Below are positions 1-5,995 of a stretch of DNA of 16,314 bases, piece by piece. Position 1 is the stretch's first letter. Each line of letters starts with the position of its first letter. Under the pieces are notes generated by a model. It was not told the origin of the DNA and did no database searches. It saw only the letters and a list, made by a program, of their open reading frames with translations. The position numbers and the translations under genes are program-made. This DNA is from Planctomycetales bacterium (GTDB lineage: Bacteria; Planctomycetota; UBA11346). The stretch spans positions 1-16,314 of the forward strand of contig JANYGY010000026.1 of the NCBI GenBank assembly GCA_025362255.1. The letters are read 5' to 3'.

Positions 1-386
1 GCAGCCATGCGGTCACGGTACAGGCTTTTGAGCATCTAGTGAGCAAGCCGATTACTGAACGGCTCAAGGACACGTTCTTCGCTCGTGTATTCGAGGGCGT
101 AGGGCCGGACGAATCGGAGCGGGCCAAGACCATCGCCCAGAGCCGAATCGAGCGGCTTGAAGCGATCTTGGCGGGGCCGTCGTCGCAAATCCGAGGCACG
201 CGCGGAACAGCGTTCGCACTGCTCAATGCCGTAACGGAATACATCGAGCACGATCGGACGACTCGGATTTCCGAGGATAGTGACAGTGTAGAAGCGACAC
301 GCTTATTGTCGGCGACCTTCGGGAGTGGTGCCGCGCTTAAGGCGAAGGCATGGGTTTCGATTCTAGAGATGGCCAATGCAGAGTGA
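1..386 (+). CDS. DUF932 (phage/plasmid-like TIGR03299) protein, C-terminal part
   Basis: The reading frame is open to the window's left edge (first full codon at base 3), so this is the 3' end of a longer gene. The GTG at 39 is an internal valine, not a start. The visible residues include RGTAFALLNAVTEYIEHD and a terminal ATFGSGAALKAKAW, which I recognise as the conserved end of DUF932 proteins. These are found on phages, plasmids and integrated elements; their biochemical role is not established. It lies within the region bounded by the tRNA-Gln and the integrase, which supports a mobile origin. Its last 50 bases overlap the 3' end of an opposing gene. Family assignment is from memory of the C-terminal pattern only. 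Confidence 0.75.
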   Translation, partial: SHAVTVQAFEHLVSKPITERLKDTFFARVFEGVGPDESERAKTIAQSRIERLEAILAGPSSQIRGTRGTAFALLNAVTEYIEHDRTTRISEDSDSVEATRLLSATFGSGAALKAKAWVSILEMANAE

Positions 387-1236
387 ATAAAATCGGTTTT
401 TGAGAAATGGTCGGGTCTATTTTGAGTAACTCCGCCAGTCCCTCTGCGAGAGATTTCCACGCGTCTCTTTGTATCTGCGTGGTAACAGGAACAGCGGCCA
501 TCGCCTTATGCACCTGAACGGGATCGAATTTCCAGATCTGATCGTCAGTAGTGCCATCCTGGTAAAGATAACTGAGGGTCTTGATAAACTGTCGCCGTTC
601 TTCAAGCGGAAGAAGAGCCATCTCGGGGAGCAGTGCCGTATAATAATAGAGGACAATACTGACGCCGCACGGAAATCGATTATCTTTGGGGAATTTCAGT
701 GCCGGCCATTGTTTATGAAAATTACCCCAGGGCGATCCAGGTAAGCCATAGCTAAGAATCTGACCGTTCCCGCCACGGCCAAGGGCGAGAAGACGTAAAT
801 GTGCAAGCGCCGTCCAGTACCCCGTTCGCATGGCGGCATCGATCATTTTCATAGTGATTAGCCACGACGGGAGTATTTGCGAATTATCAGGGGCGAACCA
901 GTGTCCCTCAGAAAGCCATGGTTCGCATAACCGCGATCCGCAGGCGATCTCGGCAACGGATTGTCGCTGATATAGGCTCAATGCACCAGGCCGTTTCGGG
1001 TCGTTGTCTAGGTAGTAGACCAGGTTCTTCGCATCGACCTGAACTTTGGCCGCAATCTCTTTCTGGCTGAGCGGCTCGTTTCCAGGCATGCGTTGAAGAG
1101 ACATCTCATAGCGGAGTCGGCGCCGAGAACGACTCGGCTTAAAGAGGTCAGGGAGCAAATTCCACGGATCGCTAGCGTCGAGTTCGGCACGCTTTTTTTT
1201 GGGAGATGCGGGAGATTTGTTCACATTAATTCTCAT
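337..1236 (-). CDS. Unrecognised 299-residue protein of the mobile element
   Basis: An open frame of 299 codons from an ATG at 1236. I do not recognise the family. The N-terminus is basic (KSPASPKKKRAEL, then KPSRSRRRLRYEM). Around residues 57-75 the segment SQKEIAAKVQVDAKNLVYYL looks like a helix-turn-helix, so a DNA-binding role is possible. The remainder is rich in Trp, Tyr and Leu with no catalytic motif I can name and no obvious membrane segments. Base composition is visibly less GC-rich than the chromosomal genes from 3231 onward, which suits an acquired element. No good ribosome binding site precedes the ATG; GTG at 1224 or ATG at 1104 (residue 45) are alternative starts. Its 3' end overlaps the DUF932 gene tail to tail by 50 bases. 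It is not the shadow of another recognisable gene. Confidence 0.65.
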   Translation of the reverse strand: MRINVNKSPASPKKKRAELDASDPWNLLPDLFKPSRSRRRLRYEMSLQRMPGNEPLSQKEIAAKVQVDAKNLVYYLDNDPKRPGALSLYQRQSVAEIACGSRLCEPWLSEGHWFAPDNSQILPSWLITMKMIDAAMRTGYWTALAHLRLLALGRGGNGQILSYGLPGSPWGNFHKQWPALKFPKDNRFPCGVSIVLYYYTALLPEMALLPLEERRQFIKTLSYLYQDGTTDDQIWKFDPVQVHKAMAAVPVTTQIQRDAWKSLAEGLAELLKIDPTISQKPILFTLHWPSLESKPMPSP

Positions 1237-1383
1237 GAATCTTTGGGATATAGAAGGGTGAGCGTAAGTCTACCGAATTCTATTCTGCCGAATATGTCAC
1301 TCATCCAGCCAGCTTTAATTCCCCCCACGGCTACCTCGAACATTCCCCTCGATGGGGGGATTTGTAGTCGTCATTTCCATAAA

Positions 1384-1402
1384 CTTCACCTGAACGGTGA
1401 AG
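1384..1402. repeat. 7-bp inverted repeat upstream of the helix-turn-helix gene
   Basis: CTTCACC and GGTGAAG form a perfect inverted repeat around a 5-base centre, 36 bases before the preferred start at 1438. No T-tract follows on the plus strand, so it is not a convincing terminator. Its place in the interval between divergent genes (1236 minus, 1438 plus) makes an operator possible, but that is inference. Confidence 0.35.
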
Positions 1403-1437
1403 AAAAATTACCAATAACCCCTGAGGCAGCCCTATCG

Positions 1438-1743
1438 ATGGCCATCCAACCTGTCTATGAAGCCGTTAACCATTTATCAATGAAACTTGATGCTCTCGTG
1501 TCTCAAATTGAGAACTTTGAAAGCTCAGATCGTCAATGGGTCGATATCAAGAACGCGACTCACATCTTTGGAGTTCCAGCAAAAACCCTGAAACAATGGG
1601 CTTCGCAAGGATTTGTCCGAAAATCCAAACTAGGACCGACCTTTCAGTCGAAGTCGCTCTATTCTGCGGAGGATGTTAGCGACGTGCTGTGTCGATCAGC
1701 AATTGGCAAACTGCCACTCAACGCCTTGCGCGACTCTGCTTAA
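1438..1743 (+). CDS. Small helix-turn-helix protein, excisionase-like
   Basis: A 101-residue protein if started at ATG 1438, which has GAGG 11 bases upstream. Upstream starts (ATG 1294, ATG 1093) would add residues of non-coding appearance, and 1093 would run 144 bases into the opposing gene. Residues 1-30 look helical. Residues 34-83 resemble a MerR/excisionase-type winged helix-turn-helix: WVDIKNATHIFGVPAKTLKQW, then a basic wing (RKSKLG) and a hydrophobic SLYSAEDVSDVL helix. It ends two bases before the integrase ATG, the usual arrangement of a recombination directionality factor next to its integrase. I infer control of excision or of integrase expression. A generic AlpA-like regulator is the alternative. 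Confidence 0.6.
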   Translation: MAIQPVYEAVNHLSMKLDALVSQIENFESSDRQWVDIKNATHIFGVPAKTLKQWASQGFVRKSKLGPTFQSKSLYSAEDVSDVLCRSAIGKLPLNALRDSA

Positions 1744-1745
1744 TC

Positions 1746-3029
1746 ATGGCTCGGCGCGCGAAGCCAGCCATCGATCAGAGCAACCTGCGCCTCCGTTACG
1801 GAACGTGGCAGGTGCGCTTCAAGCTACCTGAACATCTCGGCGGCAAGCGCATGGAGATCAGCACCGGGACAGCTGACCTAGCCGTCGCTGCTGCCATTCG
1901 TGACCGGATTCTCACCCCGCTGAATATCCATGGCACCGCAGGAGAGATTGCCGGGGCAGTGCTCGCCCAGGCTCACCAGAGCGATGAGCTCAGCCGTATG
2001 CTCATCGATCGCACAAAGGAAGAACTCAAAGTCGTGGTACCTACCGGACCGACCATCAGCAAGACAGCCAAGCGATTCATCGAAAACCGCAAGAGCTTCA
2101 AGTTACGTTCTGGCGCCACGGTCTACGACTATGCCCGGACGTTGAGAGTGTTCGAGACGGTGGTCGGCGACATTCCCTTGGCTCAAGTGACGCGCCAGCA
2201 CATCCGCGATTTCCGTGACAAGATGGTGGTTTTCCGTCGGTACGGTGGGCGGGGCCAGAAAATCAGCATAAAGCCAGCTCCAGAAGCCGACCGCATCTCT
2301 GCCAAAACCGTCCACAAAATGGTCAAGAACATCTCGACATTTCTCAATTGGTGCCTGAAAGAGGATTTGGTGAGCCAGAATGTAGCTCTTGGCATCGACC
2401 TGCCCACGGTGCAGCGAAATACCACTAAGCCGCCCCCACCGGAGCTGGCCGATGCCCTTTGTTCACTGCCTCCACTCGTCCGGGCCTCAGCCGTAGGCAT
2501 CCTTGAATGGGAAGTGCTGCCGTGGTTCTATCGTTATACAGGGGCACGTTGCGGGGAAATCGCTCAGCTTCGGCTGAAAGATATCGTTATGATTGATGGC
2601 ATTCGATGTCTCATGATCGTCACGGAAAAGGCGGCCCTAAGGTCCGCCAAGAATCAGGGCGATCTCTATCGGCCCACCCCGGTCCATTCCCGCTTAGTGC
2701 CCTACCTGGATCGTTCAATCGCAGCCCGAGCTGGGTTCGGACCAGACGATCCGCTGTTCCCGCACGCAGGCAGCAGTTTTGTTAAAAGTTCAAACCAGAT
2801 GCGATATGGGCATGGTTTTGCGAGTCATTACAACGACCACGCAAAGAAAATCTGGTCGGGAATGCACGTCCATTGTTGGCGTAGCTATGCGATCACGGAG
2901 ATGGGTCGACGTGGTATCCCTGAAGAGGTTCGCCGGAAATTGGTGGGGCATGTGCCCCGCGACGTGCATGCCGGCTACAACCACGTGGACCTGAAGCGGC
3001 TAGTGGAGGCCGTGAATGCTATTCCATAA
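1746..3029 (+). CDS. int: Tyrosine recombinase / site-specific integrase
   Basis: A 427-residue phage-type integrase that catalyses strand exchange between element and chromosomal attachment sites. ATG 1746 is preferred over ATG 1689 because the earlier start would overlap the preceding gene and adds a stretch unlike the family. An N-terminal arm-binding or SAM-like region (about residues 10-220) precedes the catalytic domain (about 240-427). The catalytic set is visible: Arg268 in TGARCGEIAQL, a Lys near 302, His376 and Arg379 in HCWRSYAI, His402 in LVGHVP, and the nucleophile Tyr411 in HAGYNHVD. HCWR replaces the more usual HxLR, but the essential His and Arg remain. Length and motifs suggest an intact, potentially active enzyme. 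It sits 87 bases from the tRNA-Gln 3' end, its probable target. Confidence 0.93.
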   Translation: MARRAKPAIDQSNLRLRYGTWQVRFKLPEHLGGKRMEISTGTADLAVAAAIRDRILTPLNIHGTAGEIAGAVLAQAHQSDELSRMLIDRTKEELKVVVPTGPTISKTAKRFIENRKSFKLRSGATVYDYARTLRVFETVVGDIPLAQVTRQHIRDFRDKMVVFRRYGGRGQKISIKPAPEADRISAKTVHKMVKNISTFLNWCLKEDLVSQNVALGIDLPTVQRNTTKPPPPELADALCSLPPLVRASAVGILEWEVLPWFYRYTGARCGEIAQLRLKDIVMIDGIRCLMIVTEKAALRSAKNQGDLYRPTPVHSRLVPYLDRSIAARAGFGPDDPLFPHAGSSFVKSSNQMRYGHGFASHYNDHAKKIWSGMHVHCWRSYAITEMGRRGIPEEVRRKLVGHVPRDVHAGYNHVDLKRLVEAVNAIP

Positions 3030-3075
3030 AGGGCTTTTCACGCTCAAAACTACATTATGGGTCGGTGGTGGGTCG

Positions 3076-3115
3076 AAAAAAAACCCTGTCGTAAGAATGA
3101 CCTACGACAGGGTTT
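3076..3115 (-). terminator. Intrinsic terminator downstream of tRNA-Gln
   Basis: Bases 3081-3093 and 3103-3115 form a perfect 13-bp inverted repeat (AAACCCTGTCGTA) with a 9-base loop. On the minus strand the stem is followed by eight T residues (A-run at 3076-3083). It starts two bases after the tRNA CCA end, so it terminates the tRNA transcript and any read-through from the dehydrogenase gene. On the plus strand the stem ends in only three T residues, so it is a poor terminator for the integrase. Confidence 0.9.
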
Positions 3116-3116
3116 A

Positions 3117-3139
3117 TGGTTGGGGTACAGGGATTCGAA
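3117..3139. other. Putative attachment site (tRNA-Gln 3' end)
   Basis: The last 23 bases of the tRNA gene (T-loop through CCA) are the likely recombination core, inferred from integrase adjacency and from the general habit of tyrosine integrases. The matching repeat at the other end of the element is not in the window, so the exact core cannot be fixed. Confidence 0.4.
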
Positions 3140-3190
3140 CCCCGATAGGCAGAGCCAGAATCTGCAGTCCTACCGTTAGACGATACCCCA
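3117..3190 (-). tRNA. tRNA-Gln (anticodon CTG)
   Basis: The minus strand folds as a full cloverleaf. The acceptor stem TGGGGTA pairs with TACCCCA. The D arm is GTC/GAC. The anticodon stem GCAGA/TCTGC encloses loop TTCTGGC, giving anticodon CTG, which reads CAG (Gln). The T arm CGGGG/CCCTG (one G-U pair) carries loop TTCGAAT. Discriminator A and a genomically encoded CCA end the gene. The TGGGGTA acceptor start is typical of bacterial tRNA-Gln. It begins 40 bases after the dehydrogenase stop codon and is followed by a strong terminator. Its 3' end borders the integrated element. Confidence 0.95.
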
Positions 3191-3207
3191 CCGTGAACTG
3201 GCGCCGG

Positions 3208-3234
3208 ACGATATCGGCTGAGGTCGGGGGTCAA
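3208..3234 (-). promoter_or_regulatory. Possible promoter of tRNA-Gln
   Basis: On the minus strand TTGACC (3229-3234) is followed after 15 bases by TATCGT (3208-3213), about 18 bases before the mature tRNA 5' end. The -35 overlaps the stop codon of the dehydrogenase gene. Spacing is short and the -10 imperfect; transcription from the upstream operon is an alternative. Confidence 0.3.
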
Positions 3235-4205
3235 GCCATGGTGGCGAGCATGTTGGCGCTGACCGGAAATCTGGGCGGTTGGTGAGCGATGACGGCGAGG
3301 CATTCGTCGATGGCGAGGCGGCCCATGCGGCGGATTTCTCCGCTGGAGCTGCCGGCGAGATGGGGCGTCAGCCAGACATTGGGCAGTTGATAGAACGCGC
3401 TGTCGGGGGCCGGGTGATCGGGGAAGGTGACGTCGAGGTGGGCGTTGAGTCGGCCGGTGGTGAGTTCGGCGATCAGCGCGGATTCATCGACCAGGCGGCC
3501 GCGGGCGGTGTTGATGAAGGTGGTGCCGTCGCGCATCGCGGCGAAGAAGGCAGCGTCGCACATGCCGGCGGTTTCCGGAATGTCGGGCGCGTGGACGCTG
3601 ATGACATCACTGCGGCGGGCGAGTTCGCGCAGATCACTGACCATCTCGATGCCGGGTGGCAGGTCGCGGGCGTGAGGGTCGTAGACCAGCACGTGCAGGT
3701 CCATGGCCGCGAGTTTGGCGATCACGAGCCGGGCGATCGCACCGCAGCCGATCAGGCCGACGGTGGCGCCGAAGTTGCCGATGTGCGCGACGCCTTGGTG
3801 GCTGCGATGGTGGCGCAGCAGACTTTGAGCGGTGAACCAGCCTTTGTTGGCCAAGGTGATCAACGCGACGGTGACTTCGGCGACCGGCACCGCGTTGGCA
3901 TGCATGGCGGTGGTGACCAGCACGCCACGGGCATAGGCCTCGGGGGTCATGAAATATTTGACGCTGCCCGCAGCGTAACAGACCGCGCGTAATTTCGGCG
4001 CCGCCGTCAAAAGTTCCGAGTCGATGAGCGGCATGCCCCACGAGCCGAGCAGAATGTCGACGTCGGCCAATTGCGGCAGGATGCGCTCGCGCTCGCTGCC
4101 GCCCAAGACCCTGACGTCAGCGACGTTCGTGAGGCGTTCAAGATCAGCGGGAGCGAAGAACCGAGGCAGATCGTTGTCTGCATGGGTTATCGCGACGCGG
4201 ATCAT
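3231..4205 (-). CDS. D-isomer specific 2-hydroxyacid dehydrogenase family protein
   Basis: A 324-residue NAD(P)-dependent oxidoreductase of the phosphoglycerate dehydrogenase-like group, about the normal length. The nucleotide-binding domain starts at GLIGCGAIARL (150-160), with Asp176 after the second strand (VLVYDPH), which favours NAD. Catalytic Arg235 (NTARGRLVDE) and His282 (LTPHLAG) are present. The usual catalytic Glu between them falls on Asp263 (FPDHPAP), with the normal 19-residue spacing to His. It lacks the C-terminal ACT domain of long SerA forms, so serine synthesis is not implied. Its ATG overlaps the stop of the TIM-barrel isomerase gene (ATGA), which suggests a shared pathway, probably oxidation of a sugar-derived acid. 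The substrate cannot be read from sequence. Confidence 0.88.
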   Translation of the reverse strand: MIRVAITHADNDLPRFFAPADLERLTNVADVRVLGGSERERILPQLADVDILLGSWGMPLIDSELLTAAPKLRAVCYAAGSVKYFMTPEAYARGVLVTTAMHANAVPVAEVTVALITLANKGWFTAQSLLRHHRSHQGVAHIGNFGATVGLIGCGAIARLVIAKLAAMDLHVLVYDPHARDLPPGIEMVSDLRELARRSDVISVHAPDIPETAGMCDAAFFAAMRDGTTFINTARGRLVDESALIAELTTGRLNAHLDVTFPDHPAPDSAFYQLPNVWLTPHLAGSSSGEIRRMGRLAIDECLAVIAHQPPRFPVSANMLATMA

Positions 4206-4966
4206 TTGGCAGTTTCACGCAGCAGGGTATTGAGGGTTGCGGCGTCAGGACCGAGTTGCGCAGGCTCATCGCCGCGCACGAATTCGAGCGCCGCGCAGGT
4301 CACTTTGCCGGTGGTCGCGGCCAACGCCAAATAACGCCGCCACGCCGCTGCGCCTTCGGCCAAGGGGCGCCGTTCGTGGGTGCGCCAGTGGAAGACGTGC
4401 AGGTGTTCGACCCACGGCAGAACCGCGGCCAATTCAGCCTCGGCGACTGCTGGGTCGAGACCGATGCCGGGTTGCCAGACGGTGCCGAAATTCGGCTGAC
4501 CGACGTCGGTCAGGAATGCCCGGCCACTGGCCCCGGTGTCGGTCAGGGTGCCGGCATGCCACTCGGTGAGCACCCGGACTTTGGCCGCGGCAGCCAGCAG
4601 CGAGATGCGGCGCGCGTCGGCGATCACCGCATTGCGCTGCTTGGGCGTGGTTTCGGCCGAGCCAGCTGCGCCGGCCCAGATGCGGATCGCCGGCGCGCCC
4701 AGGGCGACTGCCGAAGCGAGCACGGACGCGAACGTCAGGCCCTGCTCTTCGCTGGCGCCCAAGCGGTAGTACGAGCCATAAGCCGCAACCGTGAGCCCGG
4801 CAGTCTTGGTCGTCACCGCGACCGACTTGGCGATTGAGGTATCTCCATGTGGGCAGTGGGCATCGCTGCTCCACTCCATCGCGTGCAGTCCAGCACCACG
4901 CGCCAATGCCAGCACTGCTGGCACGGGAAGGTTACGAAAGCTGATCGACACCAAACCTGAGCGCAT
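4202..4966 (-). CDS. TIM-barrel sugar phosphate isomerase/epimerase-like protein
   Basis: A 254-residue protein of the xylose isomerase-like / AP endonuclease family 2 fold. It shows the expected march of barrel strands and metal-ligand positions: the start GLVSISFRNL, LHAMEWSSD (about 27-35), LTVAAYGSYY (about 58-67), APAIRIWAG (about 90-98), VRVLTEWHAGT (about 130-140), the GTVWQPG segment, HLHVFHW (about 188-194) and the C-terminal ALEFVRGDE. Glu and His residues in these strands are plausible metal ligands. No lipobox or signal peptide is visible, so it is probably cytoplasmic. The gene shares an ATGA overlap with the hydroxyacid dehydrogenase. No clear ribosome site precedes ATG 4966, and a TATACGAT stretch lies 10-17 bases upstream, so a short-leader or leaderless transcript is possible. 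Substrate unknown. Confidence 0.8.
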   Translation of the reverse strand: MRSGLVSISFRNLPVPAVLALARGAGLHAMEWSSDAHCPHGDTSIAKSVAVTTKTAGLTVAAYGSYYRLGASEEQGLTFASVLASAVALGAPAIRIWAGAAGSAETTPKQRNAVIADARRISLLAAAAKVRVLTEWHAGTLTDTGASGRAFLTDVGQPNFGTVWQPGIGLDPAVAEAELAAVLPWVEHLHVFHWRTHERRPLAEGAAAWRRYLALAATTGKVTCAALEFVRGDEPAQLGPDAATLNTLLRETAK

Positions 4967-5023
4967 TATTCGTTTATCGTATATGAAGGAGTTGAGGCGT
5001 GGGAAGCAGTGTAACTGGATTGA

Positions 5024-5995
5024 CTACTGGACCCCCAAGGGGAGATCGCTGGGGGGTGGTCCAAAGGACGGGCCAGCGGCCGGCTCTGCAGTGGGATCTG
5101 CAGTGGGATCAGCAGGGGGCTCAGCAGAGCCGGCCGGAGCTGCGGCGGCGCGCCCTCGCCAGCGCTGTTCTTCGGCGGTATCCCCAGAAAAACGAGCTAA
5201 TTCAGCTAATTTTGCAGCGGTAGTCGGGCGCGGTTCAAGCTCATAAGCGCGCAAGAATTGACGTTGGGCGTCTTCGGCGCGACCCGCTGCCTGAGCCAGA
5301 TCGCCCAGGCGCACGCGGACCTCTGCAGCCATTGGGACGAGCGCCGCATAGCGGGCGAGCAGGCGTTCTTCGCTCAGGCTGTCGCCATCTTGGCGCGCCA
5401 GCTGAGCGCGCAGGGCTAGGCTCGGCTCATGATCTGGATCGCGCTCCAAGGCTCGATCGCACAAGACGATGGCTTGAACACGGTCGCCCCGGCGCACCGC
5501 GACGACGCCCTGGCCATAAGGGCCCCAAGGACTTTTCGGGGCTAGGCGTTCGATGTCTTCAAACAGGCTGCCGGCCGCGGCATACCGCTCACGGACGAGG
5601 TGCATCTGAGCGGCGAGGATCCGTGGCTCGACCCACGCGGGTGAAGCCTCGACCGCTTTTGCGCACCACGGAATCGCACCGTCGAGATCACCGGTTTGGC
5701 GCAGCAGCTGAGCCTTGAGCAGAAACACCTGCGGGTGGCGGACCCCGCTGGCGATCAGGCGATCGACTTCGATGCGTGCGCGTTCGAACAGGCCGTCAGC
5801 GTATAACCGCTGCGCCGCGTCGACCTGTTCGGCCTCGGCCAGCGCTGCCGCGCTGGCCTGCGGTTTCGCATTGAACATCCCGGAACCAGTCGGGCCTCCG
5901 GCGTTCGCGCCTCGACCGCCGCAGCTGCTGAGCGATAGCAGCACCCCGAGCGTGATCAGCACGGTGCGTGCTTGAAAGACCTGCGGCTGTTCCAT
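5024..5995 (-). CDS. TPR-containing lipoprotein
   Basis: A 323-residue protein from ATG 5995. Residues 1-25 are a lipoprotein signal peptide with lipobox LSSC, lipidated Cys25 and a short Gly-rich tether. A farther start (6052) would put the signal inside the protein, so it is rejected. Residues about 55-290 consist of tetratricopeptide-like helical repeats (AQRLYADGLFERARIEVDRL, LLRQTGDLDGAIPWCAKAVE, GVVAVRRGDRVQAIVLCDRA, LGDLAQAAGRAEDAQRQFLR). The tail is Pro/Ala/Asp-rich and contains a tandem repeat. It is probably an envelope scaffold anchored to a membrane; the partner is unknown. The ATG shares one base with the pabB stop (TGATG), implying translational coupling with an unrelated folate enzyme. 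Confidence 0.85.
   Translation of the reverse strand: MEQPQVFQARTVLITLGVLLSLSSCGGRGANAGGPTGSGMFNAKPQASAAALAEAEQVDAAQRLYADGLFERARIEVDRLIASGVRHPQVFLLKAQLLRQTGDLDGAIPWCAKAVEASPAWVEPRILAAQMHLVRERYAAAGSLFEDIERLAPKSPWGPYGQGVVAVRRGDRVQAIVLCDRALERDPDHEPSLALRAQLARQDGDSLSEERLLARYAALVPMAAEVRVRLGDLAQAAGRAEDAQRQFLRAYELEPRPTTAAKLAELARFSGDTAEEQRWRGRAAAAPAGSAEPPADPTADPTAEPAAGPSFGPPPSDLPLGVQ
5085..5132. repeat. 12-nt x 4 tandem repeat inside the lipoprotein gene
   Basis: Two identical 12-base units TCTGCAGTGGGA (5085-5096, 5097-5108) are followed by two diverged units (5109-5120, 5121-5132). On the coding (minus) strand this gives the low-complexity PADPTADPTAEP tail. The unit is a multiple of three, so copy number can change without frameshift. 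Confidence 0.85.

Larger units (their letters stand above)
1..3116. mobile_element. Right end of an integrated element at tRNA-Gln
   Basis: Four features together mark an integrative element that enters from the left edge: a tyrosine integrase reading toward and ending next to a tRNA 3' end, an adjacent excisionase-like gene, a DUF932 gene, and lower-GC content than the flanking chromosome. The right boundary is taken as the tRNA 3' end, since tyrosine integrases commonly use tRNA 3' halves as att sites. The left boundary and second att copy are outside the window, so size and type (prophage, ICE or satellite) are unknown. No structural phage or conjugation genes are visible here. Confidence 0.6.

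Noticed and set aside
1093..1437. Longer N-terminus for the helix-turn-helix gene (ATG 1093 or 1294)
   Set aside because: The first part is antisense to the unknown gene, no ribosome site is found, and the extra residues look non-coding; ATG 1438 has a GAGG at proper spacing.
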